Of a stretch of DNA of 64,000 nt, positions 8,541-17,209 are shown piece after piece. Both the position numbers and the translations under genes were made by a program. A model generated the notes under the pieces. The model worked only from the letters and a program-made list of their open reading frames with translations, was not told where the DNA came from and made no database searches. The DNA is from Roseovarius pelagicus (GTDB lineage: Bacteria > Pseudomonadota > Alphaproteobacteria > Rhodobacterales > Rhodobacteraceae). The DNA lies in assembly GCF_025639885.1 (NCBI RefSeq), contig NZ_CP106738.1:3596001-3660000 (forward strand), in the 5' to 3' direction. How positions within the stretch are numbered: position 1 is the first letter of the stretch; each line of letters opens with the position of its first letter.

Positions 8541-9322
8541 CGGAGTTCCTGCGGCGGGGCTGGGCGCATTTCGCCTATGCGCCTGACGTCGCTGAATGGG
8601 CTGCCGCGGCGCGGGCTGCCGCATTGCCTGAGGTCGCTGCCCCGGCTGCGCAGTCCGAGTGGCTGCAATGTGGTGGAACTTGGTTTGTCGGCGTAGATAC
8701 GCTGCCCAATATGTCGGATGGATCAGTGGGTGTTTCTGGCCGGCTGACCGGGGCCGCCTACGATCAGGCAACTGATATTTACGGTGTATTACCGCTGCAT
8801 CGCGGGCAGGTGTCGATCACCTATCCGGGCTATCCGAAGCCGCGCAAAGGCGAGGGCGACGGGGCGTTTCGTTACCGATTGCGGCGCGATGCGGCGCATG
8901 TCGACGGATTGCTGGCGGTCGGCTCCGCGCGTCAACGGATGCTGAAAGAGCGACACGCCTATATTCTGGGGCTGCCCCTCACACATGCCAGTCCGGACGC
9001 CAGCCCGCTGGTCGTCTGGGAGGGCAGCCACGAGATCATGCGCGCCGCGTTTGCCCGTGCGCTGCGGGATACGCCGCCCACGCATTGGGGAGAGGTCGAT
9101 TTGACCGAAATTTATACCTATACCCGTGCGCAGGTTTTCGAAATCTGCCGCCGCATAGAACTGCCAGCCAAACCCGGTGAGGCGACGCTGGTGCATCGTT
9201 TGGCGGTGCATGGCGTCGCCCGCTGGGCAGAGGGTGCTGCCGCGCCTGAAGAAGGGCGGATGATTGCATATTTTCGACCGGAGTTGCCGGATTTGGATGA
9301 CGGCTGGTTGACGCTGCCCTAA
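8534..9322 (+). CDS. Hypothetical protein with possible Fe(II)/2-oxoglutarate dioxygenase (PhyH-like) fold
   Basis: A soluble protein of 262 residues whose ATG at 8534 overlaps the stop of the TauE/SafE gene by seven bases. It shows a possible metal triad of the cupin dioxygenase type: His122-x-Asp124 in AAHVDG, and a distal His (His221 or His226 in VHRLAVHG) followed by Arg242 before IAYFRPE. This spacing resembles phytanoyl-CoA-dioxygenase-like enzymes. No signal peptide is seen. The fold is my inference from the motif order; the substrate is unknown. Coupling to the exporter suggests a linked function. Confidence 0.6.
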   Translation: MVAEFLRRGWAHFAYAPDVAEWAAAARAAALPEVAAPAAQSEWLQCGGTWFVGVDTLPNMSDGSVGVSGRLTGAAYDQATDIYGVLPLHRGQVSITYPGYPKPRKGEGDGAFRYRLRRDAAHVDGLLAVGSARQRMLKERHAYILGLPLTHASPDASPLVVWEGSHEIMRAAFARALRDTPPTHWGEVDLTEIYTYTRAQVFEICRRIELPAKPGEATLVHRLAVHGVARWAEGAAAPEEGRMIAYFRPELPDLDDGWLTLP

Positions 9323-9376
9323 ACGTGTTCGGTTCGCATGGGCCGAGTGGCTTGTGCCCGCGTGAGATGTTCGCGC

Positions 9377-9631
9377 CTATTCATCCCGCGCTGCCAGCCG
9401 TGCGGCCCTGCCGCCCCGGCGCTTGCGCAACAGCGCCGTGCGCCCCGGCAATTCGGCGTTGATCCGCGCGCGTTCGTCATCTGTCATGCGGGACCAGCGG
9501 CTGATTTCGTCGGTGGTTCGGTTGCAGCCGGTGCAAATGCGGGCCTCTGGATGAACCACGCAGATGCGAATACAGGGGCTTTTGACTTCGTCGCGGCTCC
9601 AGATTTTTGCCGCTTCGGTATTGTCACTCAT
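9377..9631 (-). CDS. DUF1289 domain protein
   Basis: A small protein of 84 residues from ATG 9631; GTG at 9643, overlapping the ruvX stop, would add four residues. It carries VKSPCIRICVVHPEARICTGCNRT, the four-cysteine pattern C-x3-C-x8-C-x2-C of DUF1289, probably a zinc or iron-sulfur site, followed by EISRWSRMTDDERARI. The C-terminus is Arg/Ala-rich. It is the last gene of the leftward ccmI-ruvX-DUF1289 group. The function is not known. Confidence 0.85.
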   Translation of the reverse strand: MSDNTEAAKIWSRDEVKSPCIRICVVHPEARICTGCNRTTDEISRWSRMTDDERARINAELPGRTALLRKRRGGRAARLAARDE

Positions 9632-9639
9632 GTCATCAC

Positions 9640-10116
9640 TCACGGCTCGCTCCTCATGTGGCGCAATCGGTCCAGCACACCTTGAAGGATATAGGAAGCG
9701 GCGATGTTGTCGATCACCTCTGCGCGACGTTTGCGTGACGCATCCGCCTCCAGCAGCGCTCTTTCGGCGGCGACAGTCGACAGGCGTTCGTCCCAATAGC
9801 CGATGGGTAACTCGGTCAACCGCGTCAGGTTGCGTGCAAAGGCACGAGTCGACTGGCAGCGCGGTCCCTCGGACCCATCCATGTTGCGTGGCAAGCCAAG
9901 GATGATACCGCCCACTTCGCGCGCTGCGGCGATCTCAAGCAATCGCGCGGCGTCGAGACCGAATTTTTTCCGTCGTATCGTTTCAAACGGGCTGGCAACC
10001 GACAGCAACCGGTCCGACAAGGCGACACCGATCGTTTTGTCCCCCAGATCAAGGCCAATGACCGCCCGCATCGGGGGGACGGCAGCGGCAAAATTGGTGA
10101 TATCCTCGCAGATCAT
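9640..10116 (-). CDS. ruvX: Holliday junction resolvase-like YqgF/RuvX
   Basis: A 158-residue RNase H-fold protein of the YqgF/RuvX family, implicated in 16S pre-rRNA 5' end processing and once proposed as a Holliday junction resolvase. The N-terminal GLDLGDKTIGVALSD contains the first catalytic Asp, IILGLPRNMDGSEGP is the conserved central block, and WDERLSTVAAERAL plus DNIAASYILQGVLD give the remaining acidic residues. Its start ATG overlaps the ccmI stop in an ATGA arrangement, so the two are co-translated. Confidence 0.93.
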   Translation of the reverse strand: MICEDITNFAAAVPPMRAVIGLDLGDKTIGVALSDRLLSVASPFETIRRKKFGLDAARLLEIAAAREVGGIILGLPRNMDGSEGPRCQSTRAFARNLTRLTELPIGYWDERLSTVAAERALLEADASRKRRAEVIDNIAASYILQGVLDRLRHMRSEP

Positions 10117-11339
10117 TCTGTCACCCCGGCGCGAATGGCACCGGCACGCACCACCTCTAGCGCCTCAGGGCGATCGGCAAAGACCTGATTGGCCTCCTTC
10201 CAGATGGCCGCCGCGCGCTCGGTTTCACCCAATACGCCATAAGCGCCGATCAGCCGTGCCCATTCGGCAGCTGTGCCGCCCTCGCTGGCAAGCCGTTCAG
10301 AGAGTTGTGAAACCATACCTTGGATCATTTCCATCCTGTCGGCTGCGGTCATATCGCTGGCCGCCTCAACATCGGCGGCGCTGGGGCCGGGCGTATCGGG
10401 GAGCGGCGGCAACTGATATTTTACGCCCGCCATAGAGGCCAGATCGGGCAGGCCCTGCCGTACCAGAGGCACCCAAGGGGAGTCTGGCGCGCTGTCTGTC
10501 AGCAGTTCTTGCCACAAACGAAAGGCCGTATCCGGGCGGTCGACCTGCGCCAGATAAAGCCCGAGGTAATAGCGCGCAGCGCCATGGGACGGATTACGTT
10601 CAAGGGCCGCGCGTAGGGCTGCCTCGGCCTCGATCGAGACATACCCATCGGCGGCCGTTACCATTAAGTCGGCCAGAAAGGCATAGTCATCCGCCTCGGC
10701 ACTGGCTTCCTTTACCTCGATCAGGCGGCCTTGGGCAGCGATGGCGGCTTGGGTGTTGCCGAGCAGCGCCTCGTTGCGCGCCAAAAGTGTAAGTCCGCGC
10801 GGGTCATCGGGATTTTCCTGCATCGCGGTTCGCAGACGCTCCATCAATGCGGTGAACTCGGGGCTGGGCGCGGCTTGAGCGGGGGCGGGCAGGGCACGGG
10901 CCTCAGCGGCGGACTGGGTCAGACGGTCTGCACGCGCCGCGTCAGAGGCCGCAAGGCGGGCCTCGCGTGGAAAGTCAGTATACCCCGGCGCGCCCAACTG
11001 CCAATATAGCGCAAGAGAGCCACCGACCAGAACCAGTGTTGCCAGCGCGATCACCACCCGACCGGCAGCGCGGGGCTGCCCGCCAGTGACGCCGCCTTGC
11101 TGCAATTGTGCATCGGCCGCCAGAATACGGCGCGATACCTCGGTGCGCACGCGCCCTGCCTCTGCCGGGGTCAGGACACCACGCGCTTGATCGCGTTCCA
11201 CCTCGCGTAGTTGATCACGGTAGACGCCGATATCATAGGCTGCGGGGGCTGTGCTACCAGCACGCCCGCGCAGCAACGCCATGCCAATTGCGCCACTGAC
11301 CGCCAGCGCCAACGCGCTTGATAGGATCCAGAATATCAT
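10113..11339 (-). CDS. ccmI: c-type cytochrome biogenesis protein CcmI
   Basis: A 408-residue membrane protein that holds apocytochrome c and presents it for heme ligation. The ATG at 11339 is preceded by GGGAGAG and begins MIFWILSSALALAVSGAIG, the first transmembrane helix; a second helix lies at about residues 100-120 (VVIALATLVLVGGSLALYW). The cytoplasmic loop between them carries DQLREVERDQARGVL, and the periplasmic C-terminal half holds TPR repeats (DPRGLTLLARNEALLGN, GAARYYLGLYLAQ). The gene is divergent from soxB. It fits with the window's need for cytochromes such as NorC. Confidence 0.92.
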   Translation of the reverse strand: MIFWILSSALALAVSGAIGMALLRGRAGSTAPAAYDIGVYRDQLREVERDQARGVLTPAEAGRVRTEVSRRILAADAQLQQGGVTGGQPRAAGRVVIALATLVLVGGSLALYWQLGAPGYTDFPREARLAASDAARADRLTQSAAEARALPAPAQAAPSPEFTALMERLRTAMQENPDDPRGLTLLARNEALLGNTQAAIAAQGRLIEVKEASAEADDYAFLADLMVTAADGYVSIEAEAALRAALERNPSHGAARYYLGLYLAQVDRPDTAFRLWQELLTDSAPDSPWVPLVRQGLPDLASMAGVKYQLPPLPDTPGPSAADVEAASDMTAADRMEMIQGMVSQLSERLASEGGTAAEWARLIGAYGVLGETERAAAIWKEANQVFADRPEALEVVRAGAIRAGVTE

Positions 11340-11541
11340 GGTCTCTCCCAGTTCTTGCCACGACATAACCCTGTGCGGGGCAGGAAAAAAGGGGCACGGT
11401 GTCGCGACTGCGTCGGCACAGTCGCCAATGTCGCAATTTTTGCGCCGGATGTCGCGATATGTATGTGGCTCAGAGCGGAGATGCCCCATACCCGATCAAT
11501 GTAATCGGCTGTGACGAGATCCCCTGAAATCGAGGTTTGCC

Positions 11542-12786
11542 ATGAAAAAATATTCTGCCTTTGCCGTCGCCCGCGAAGCTCTGCGCTATCATACCGGCTG
11601 GGATCGTGCCTGGGCATCGCCAGAACCGCGCGCCAAATACGATGTGATCATCGTGGGGGCCGGCGGGCATGGTCTGGCTACGGCGTATTATCTGGGCAAG
11701 AATTTCGGCATTACCAATGTGGCGATCCTCGAAAAGGGGTGGCTGGGTGGCGGCAACACGGGTCGCAACACCACGATCATCCGTTCGAATTATTTGCAGG
11801 ATCCGTCGGCGGCAATCTACGAAAAGGCGCGCAGCCTCTACGAGACGATGAGTCAGGATCTGAACTATAACGTCATGTTCAGTCCACGCGGCGTAATGAT
11901 GCTGGCCCAGACCCAGCACGAGGTTCGTGGATATGAGCGTACCGCACACGCCAATGCCTTGCAGGGTGTGACGACTGAATTCATCGGACCTGAACGGGTC
12001 AAGGAACTGGTGCCGATCATCAATCTGGATGGGCCGCGCTATCCGGTACTGGGGGCGCTGTGGCAGGCGCGCGGCGGTACGGCGCGCCACGATGCAGTGG
12101 CTTGGGGCTATGCACGGGCCTGCTCGGACATGGGTATGCATGTCATTCAGAAATGCGAAGTGACCGGCGTCTCGCAATCCGGTGGCAAGGTTACAGGTGT
12201 GACCACCAATCGCGGCGATATCGCTTGTGACAAGCTGGGTGTCGTCGTGGCGGGCCATTCCGGACATCTGGCCGAAATGGCGGGATTCCGCCTGCCGATT
12301 GAATCCGTGGCGCTTCAGGCGCTGGTCTCTGAGCCGATCAAGCCGTGCATGGATGTGGTGGTGATGGCCAACACGGTGCATGGCTACATGAGCCAGTCCG
12401 ATAAGGGCGAGATGGTGATCGGCGGCGGCACTGACGGCTATAACAATTACACCCAGCGTGGCGCGTTCCACCATATCGAGGAAACTGTGCGCGCCTTGGT
12501 TGAGACATTCCCGATGATCGCACGGCTAAAAATGCTGCGCCAATGGGGCGGGATCGTCGACGTGACTGGCGACCGTTCGCCCATCATATCAAAGACGCCC
12601 GTCGACGGCATGTTCATCAACTGCGGCTGGGGCACCGGCGGGTTCAAGGCGATCCCCGGTTCCGGCTGGGGCTTTGCCGAACTGATGGCCAACGGGCACT
12701 CGCCCCTGACCGAAGCCTTCGGCCTTGAGCGGTTCCACGAGGGACGGTTCATTGATGAGTCTGTTGCAGCAGGAGTGGCGCACTGA
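11542..12786 (+). CDS. soxB: Sarcosine oxidase beta subunit
   Basis: The subunit of 414 residues oxidises sarcosine to glycine with noncovalent FAD and covalent FMN. The FAD-binding GAGGHGLATAYYLG is at residues 39-52, and the ARHDAV histidine at about 183 is taken to be the one carrying FMN in characterised enzymes. LEKGWLGGGNTGRNTTIIRSNY and the C-terminal CGWGTGGFKAIPGSG are typical of SoxB. GAGG lies just ahead of the start at 11542. It opens a soxB-(small protein)-soxD-soxA-soxG operon. Confidence 0.97.
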   Translation: MKKYSAFAVAREALRYHTGWDRAWASPEPRAKYDVIIVGAGGHGLATAYYLGKNFGITNVAILEKGWLGGGNTGRNTTIIRSNYLQDPSAAIYEKARSLYETMSQDLNYNVMFSPRGVMMLAQTQHEVRGYERTAHANALQGVTTEFIGPERVKELVPIINLDGPRYPVLGALWQARGGTARHDAVAWGYARACSDMGMHVIQKCEVTGVSQSGGKVTGVTTNRGDIACDKLGVVVAGHSGHLAEMAGFRLPIESVALQALVSEPIKPCMDVVVMANTVHGYMSQSDKGEMVIGGGTDGYNNYTQRGAFHHIEETVRALVETFPMIARLKMLRQWGGIVDVTGDRSPIISKTPVDGMFINCGWGTGGFKAIPGSGWGFAELMANGHSPLTEAFGLERFHEGRFIDESVAAGVAH

Positions 12787-12850
12787 TGCGGAACCATTTC
12801 ATGCAGACCTGCGTTGTAGCCATCAAAGGTACTGACGCAGGAGATTTACA

Positions 12851-13048
12851 ATGTCTGAACAATCCGAAACGACCCGAAACTCGGGCAACGGCTTTCTCGC
12901 GTTCGTCGTGGGTGGGCTTGTTGTCGCTGTTGGCGTCATGGCGTGGCTGCTTTATGGCGGCGGCGAAGCCAACGATGACGTCAATATTTCCATCGAAGGC
13001 GCAGCACCTGCTGCCGAAGCCGTCGAAGACGCTGTCACCGGCGACTAA
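12851..13048 (+). CDS. Small single-pass membrane protein within the sox operon
   Basis: A 65-residue protein with a polar N-terminus, one transmembrane helix (FLAFVVGGLVVAVGVMAWLLYG, roughly residues 15-36) and an acidic Ala-rich tail probably in the periplasm. AGGAG precedes the ATG at 12851. It stands between soxB and soxD, 64 bp after soxB, and is followed by a strong hairpin terminator. I do not recognise it. Sarcosine oxidase is otherwise soluble, so a membrane partner is unexpected. Coding status is supported by the ribosome-binding site and plausible composition. Confidence 0.7.
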   Translation: MSEQSETTRNSGNGFLAFVVGGLVVAVGVMAWLLYGGGEANDDVNISIEGAAPAAEAVEDAVTGD

Positions 13049-13075
13049 CGACACAACCGTCAATGTTATGCTGCA

Positions 13076-13109
13076 AAGAGGGCGCTGCCGTTTGGCACGC
13101 GCCCTTTTT
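13076..13109 (+). terminator. Rho-independent terminator or attenuator inside the sox operon
   Basis: AGGGCGCTGCC and GGCACGCGCCCT flank a GTTT loop and are followed by a T tract. The hairpin lies after the small membrane protein and 48 bp before soxD. It would reduce transcription of soxDAG relative to soxB, or soxDAG may have a further promoter. Confidence 0.7.
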
Positions 13110-13156
13110 GTGTGGTTTCACGCCAAATCTGCCCCGCTTCAAAAGGAATGTGCCTC

Positions 13157-13486
13157 ATGCTGATCCTCACCTGCCCTTGCTGCGGCGTAACTGGCGAAGA
13201 GACGGAATTTCACGGTGGCGGCGAAGCGCATCTGAAACGTTTCGGCCCCGGATCCTCCGATACCGATTTCCACGACTACCTCTTCTCAAAGGTGAACCCG
13301 AAGGGCGTCCATCTGGAGCGGTGGCGACATAACAATGGCTGCGGCAAGTGGTTTCATGCGGCGCGCGATACTGTGACTCTGGAGGTCTATGGCACCTACG
13401 CAGCCCAGACCTTTGAGCCGCCACAGGCGATCAAGGATGCGATCACCGCCAAGCGCCCCGGCTGGGTGTGGAGGGAATTCTCGTGA
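13157..13486 (+). CDS. soxD: Sarcosine oxidase delta subunit
   Basis: A 109-residue zinc-binding subunit of heterotetrameric sarcosine oxidase. The N-terminal LTCPCCGVTGEETEF supplies Cys6 and Cys9, and WRHNNGCGKWFHAARDT supplies the His and Cys that complete the zinc site in known structures. AAGGA precedes the ATG at 13157. Length matches SoxD, and it is followed after 61 bases by soxA. Confidence 0.95.
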   Translation: MLILTCPCCGVTGEETEFHGGGEAHLKRFGPGSSDTDFHDYLFSKVNPKGVHLERWRHNNGCGKWFHAARDTVTLEVYGTYAAQTFEPPQAIKDAITAKRPGWVWREFS

Positions 13487-13547
13487 TCTTTCATCTTTCC
13501 CAAAATACTTCAATCGCTCCCGCAGCCACAGGCACGAGGGTTTCCAA

Positions 13548-16500
13548 ATGAGCACACGTCTGGCAAATGGCGGCCGGTTTTTAAACAAATCGCGCAGCCT
13601 GGAATTCACCTTCAACGGCAAACGGCTGCGCGGCGTCGAGGGCGATACGATCGCTTCGGCATTGCTGGCAAACGATCAGATGATGGTGGGCCGCTCGTTC
13701 AAGTATCACCGCCCGCGCGGTGTCGTGGCCTCGGGTGCAGAAGAGCCGAATGGTCTCGTCGGTATGGGGACAGGCAATGATTTCGAGCCGAACCAGCGTG
13801 TCACCACGACAGAGTTGTTCGCTGGATTGACCTGCGCCAGCCAGAATCACTGGCCATCGCTGGAGTTCGACATCGGTGCAATCAACACCAAGTTGAGCCG
13901 CTTCCTGCCGGCTGGGTTCTATTACAAGATGTTCATCCACCCGCGCCCCTTCTGGAAACACATCTACGAACCGATCATCCGGCGCTCTGCCGGGTTGGGT
14001 AAAGCGCCCAAAGATCGCGATACTGACACGTACGAGCATTTCTATGCCTTCGTCGACGTTCTGGTCGTCGGTGGCGGTGTGGCCGGGCTGCAGGCGGCCA
14101 AGGCCGCAGGCGATGCCGGTGCCAAGGTGCTGCTGATTGAGCAGACCCCGCAATGGGGCGGGCGCGCGCCTGTCGACGGCGGTACCGTGAATGGTGCCCC
14201 TGTGGATAAGTTCGTGGACGAAACCATTGCCGCGCTCGAATCCATGCCCAATGTTACGATGCGCAACCGGATGATGGGGGCTGGCGTCTATGACCATGGC
14301 TATGCGCTGGGCTACGAGCGTGTGGGGGACCATCAGCCAGAGGTGGAGGGACCGCGCCATCGGTTGTGGCGCATTCGCGCGCAGCAGATCGTCACGGCGA
14401 CAGGCGCAATAGAGCGACCCCTCAGCTTCGCGGGCAATGACATTCCCGGCGTCATGCTGGCCTCGGCGGTGCGTGATTATGCGGTGAACTATGGTGTCTC
14501 TCTGGGGGATCGCACCGTCGTTGTCACCAACAATGATGACGCCTATCGAACTGCGATATGCCTGAAAAAACAGGGTCTTACAGTTCCTGTTATCCTCGAT
14601 GCACGGGTGCTGCCCATTGATAGTGCGTTGATGGCTGAGGCCAAGGAACTGGGTATCCGGGTGATGATGGGGCATGGCATTGCGTCGGTCAAAGGCGGCA
14701 AGCGCGTGACCGGGGTCGAGATTTGCAGTCAGGCCGGTGAAGGTGCAGTTCTGGAGGAGGTGGCCTGCGATGCGGTTGCCATGTCCGGTGGCTGGTCACC
14801 CGTGGTGCACTTGTGGTCACATTGCGGCGGTAAGCTGATCTGGGACACTGATCATGCGCATTTTCGCCCCGATGTGGATAAAGCACCGACGGGTGCCGTT
14901 GGCGAAGCCTTTGTTATTGCGGCAGGCAGCGCTAACGGTGCTCTGGGCCTCGGTGATGTATTGCGTGATGCGGACGCGGCGGGGCAGTCCGCAGCCAAGG
15001 CCAGCGGTCACGCGCCGAAGAAAAGTGATCCGCCACAGGCCGAGACGCCAGACGAGGCCCCTATGGCCCCGGTTTGGATGATGCCGCAGGGCGCGGGCAT
15101 CAAGAAGCGGATGAAAGCTTGGCTGGATTATCAGAACGACGTGAAAGTATCGGACGTGCAACTGGCCGCGCGCGAAGGGTTCGAAAGTGTCGAACATGCC
15201 AAGCGGTACACCACGCTGGGTATGGCGACGGATCAAGGCAAGCTGAGCAACATTAACGGTCTGGCGATCCTTTCTGATGCCTTGGGACAACCAATCCCGC
15301 AAACCGGCACCACCACGTTCCGGCCGCCCTATACGCCGATTTCGATGGCCTCGATCGCGGGCGAGGCGCGTGACGCGCGGTTCCAGCCTGTGCGCCGCAC
15401 GACGATGTATGATTGGCATGAGGAAAACGGCGCGTATTGGGAGCCGGTCGGCCAGTGGCGTCGCCCGTATTGCTATCAGAAACCCGGCGAGAGCATCGAG
15501 GATGCGGTGAACCGCGAGGTGCTGGCGGCTCGCAACAGTCTGGGTCTGCTCGACGCCTCTACTCTGGGTAAGCTGGTCGTGAAAGGGCCGGACGCGGGCA
15601 AGTTTCTGGACATGCTCTATACCAACATGATGTCGAGCCTGAAACCGGGCCGCTGTCGCTATGGACTGATGTGCAACGAGAACGGGTTCCTTATCGATGA
15701 CGGTGTCGTTGCGCGCATCGACGACGATACGTTCCTGTGCCACACCACCACCGGCGGAGCCGAGAGCATTCATGGTCACATGGAAGAGTGGCTGCAAACC
15801 GAATGGTGGGATTGGGATGTCTATGTTGCCAACCTGACCGAGCAATATGCACAGATCGCGCTGGTTGGCCCGAAGGCGCGCGAGGTTCTGAGTGCGCTGA
15901 CTGGCGATGATGTCAGTAATGATGCGCTGCCTTTCATGGCATGGTCGGACATCACGCTGGGCGGTATGTCGGCGCGCGTTTACCGCATCTCGTTCTCGGG
16001 CGAGTTGAGCTACGAGATCGCGGTCAAGGCCTCTCAGGGGCGGGCGTTGTGGGATCTGCTGCTGGCGACCGGGGACGCGCATGGCGTGACACCCTATGGC
16101 ACCGAGGCGCTGCATATCTTGCGCGCCGAGAAGGGCTTTATCATGATCGGGGACGAGACCGATGGCACGGTGATCCCGCAGGATCTGGGGCTAGGCTGGG
16201 CGATTTCCAAGAAGAAAGAGGATTATCTGGGCAAACGGGCGCAGGCGCGCAGCCATATGACCGATCCGAACCGCTGGAAACTGGTCGGGTTGGAGACCAC
16301 CGACGGCAGCACGCTGCCGGACGGTGCCTACATTACAGCCGAAGGCACCAACGCCAATGGCCAGCGCAACACCCAAGGGCGGGTGACATCGACCTACCAT
16401 TCGCCGACGCTGGGGCGTGGTATCGCGATGGCACTGGTCCTGCATGGGCCGGACCGCATGGGCGAAGTGCTGGATATTCCGCGCATCGGCGGCTCGGTGA

Positions 16501-16562
16501 CACAGGCCAGGATCGTTGATGCGGTATTCTTCGACAAAGACGGGGAGAAGCAAAATGTCTGA
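13548..16562 (+). CDS. soxA: Sarcosine oxidase alpha subunit
   Basis: A 1004-residue multidomain subunit. It opens with a ferredoxin-like beta-grasp domain lacking iron-sulfur cysteines (FTFNGKRLRGVEGDTIASALLAN). A dinucleotide-binding domain with VVGGGVAGLQAAKAAGDAG at about residues 170-188 follows. The C-terminal GcvT/aminomethyltransferase domain (about 610-1000; GKFLDMLYTNMMSSLKPGRCRYG, split) transfers the C1 unit to tetrahydrofolate. The folate domain lets the enzyme yield 5,10-methylene-THF instead of free formaldehyde. The start at 13548 is chosen because the upstream in-frame extension has no family similarity. soxG overlaps its 3' end by eight bases. Confidence 0.97.
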   Translation: MSTRLANGGRFLNKSRSLEFTFNGKRLRGVEGDTIASALLANDQMMVGRSFKYHRPRGVVASGAEEPNGLVGMGTGNDFEPNQRVTTTELFAGLTCASQNHWPSLEFDIGAINTKLSRFLPAGFYYKMFIHPRPFWKHIYEPIIRRSAGLGKAPKDRDTDTYEHFYAFVDVLVVGGGVAGLQAAKAAGDAGAKVLLIEQTPQWGGRAPVDGGTVNGAPVDKFVDETIAALESMPNVTMRNRMMGAGVYDHGYALGYERVGDHQPEVEGPRHRLWRIRAQQIVTATGAIERPLSFAGNDIPGVMLASAVRDYAVNYGVSLGDRTVVVTNNDDAYRTAICLKKQGLTVPVILDARVLPIDSALMAEAKELGIRVMMGHGIASVKGGKRVTGVEICSQAGEGAVLEEVACDAVAMSGGWSPVVHLWSHCGGKLIWDTDHAHFRPDVDKAPTGAVGEAFVIAAGSANGALGLGDVLRDADAAGQSAAKASGHAPKKSDPPQAETPDEAPMAPVWMMPQGAGIKKRMKAWLDYQNDVKVSDVQLAAREGFESVEHAKRYTTLGMATDQGKLSNINGLAILSDALGQPIPQTGTTTFRPPYTPISMASIAGEARDARFQPVRRTTMYDWHEENGAYWEPVGQWRRPYCYQKPGESIEDAVNREVLAARNSLGLLDASTLGKLVVKGPDAGKFLDMLYTNMMSSLKPGRCRYGLMCNENGFLIDDGVVARIDDDTFLCHTTTGGAESIHGHMEEWLQTEWWDWDVYVANLTEQYAQIALVGPKAREVLSALTGDDVSNDALPFMAWSDITLGGMSARVYRISFSGELSYEIAVKASQGRALWDLLLATGDAHGVTPYGTEALHILRAEKGFIMIGDETDGTVIPQDLGLGWAISKKKEDYLGKRAQARSHMTDPNRWKLVGLETTDGSTLPDGAYITAEGTNANGQRNTQGRVTSTYHSPTLGRGIAMALVLHGPDRMGEVLDIPRIGGSVTQARIVDAVFFDKDGEKQNV

Positions 16563-17127
16563 GGCCATGAGCGCGCTAAATGGTGCATCCTTTAACGGGA
16601 TTGTCGCGGTCCGCGAGATAGGATTGCAGGGGATGATCACCCTGCGTGGAGACCTGAGCGCAGCAGCAGTGCAAAAGGCCGCCGCAGCGGCCTGTGGGCA
16701 GGATATGCCCGGCCAGCGCAAGGCCAACATGCAAGGCGAGGATGGCATCGCGTGGATGTCATCGGACGAGCTGATGATCCTTGTGCCTTATGACGCGGTA
16801 GAGGCCCGGCTGGACGCGTTGGGCGATGCGTTATCTAAGCACATTCACTTGGCCGTCAATGTCTCGGATGCCCGGGCGGTGTTCGAGTTATCGGGCGGTC
16901 CTGCGGTGCGCGAAGTGATCGCCAAGCTGTGCCCGGTAGATATGTCAGATACCGCTTTTGGTCCCGGCGATTTCCGGCGTACGCGGATGGCGCAAGTGCC
17001 GGCAGCCTTTTGGATGCCGGACGCGAATAGCGTGCGCATCGTGTGTTTCCGATCGGTGGCTCAATACGTCTTTGATCTGCTTAAAGGCGCGGCAGCACCG
17101 GGCAGCGCGGTAGGGTATCTCGGCTGA
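16555..17127 (+). CDS. soxG: Sarcosine oxidase gamma subunit
   Basis: A 190-residue structural subunit of sarcosine oxidase. The start at 16555 has GGGAG upstream, inside the soxA end. Conserved features include ITLRGDLSAAAVQKAAAAACG, IAWMSSDELMILVP, VNVSDARAVFELSGGPAVREVIAKLCPVDM (in two parts) and the closing FRSVAQYVFDLLKGAA. It is the last gene of the operon; no folate or serine hydroxymethyltransferase gene follows, unlike many corynebacterial sox clusters. Confidence 0.93.
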   Translation: MSEAMSALNGASFNGIVAVREIGLQGMITLRGDLSAAAVQKAAAAACGQDMPGQRKANMQGEDGIAWMSSDELMILVPYDAVEARLDALGDALSKHIHLAVNVSDARAVFELSGGPAVREVIAKLCPVDMSDTAFGPGDFRRTRMAQVPAAFWMPDANSVRIVCFRSVAQYVFDLLKGAAAPGSAVGYLG

Positions 17128-17209
17128 ACCGCAAACCGGGATCGCCTTGCCGAAAATGCCTGTTAGGTTGTTCAGCGGACCTGCTCGGATGTCGCGGCGC
17201 ATCGTGCTG

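Noticed and set aside
11470..12474. Open frame opposite soxB
   Set aside because: Antisense to a strongly conserved gene, no start signal.
14817..16115. Long open frame (432 codons) on the minus strand within soxA
   Set aside because: Lies wholly antisense to the conserved alpha subunit; His/Arg-rich shadow with no domain.
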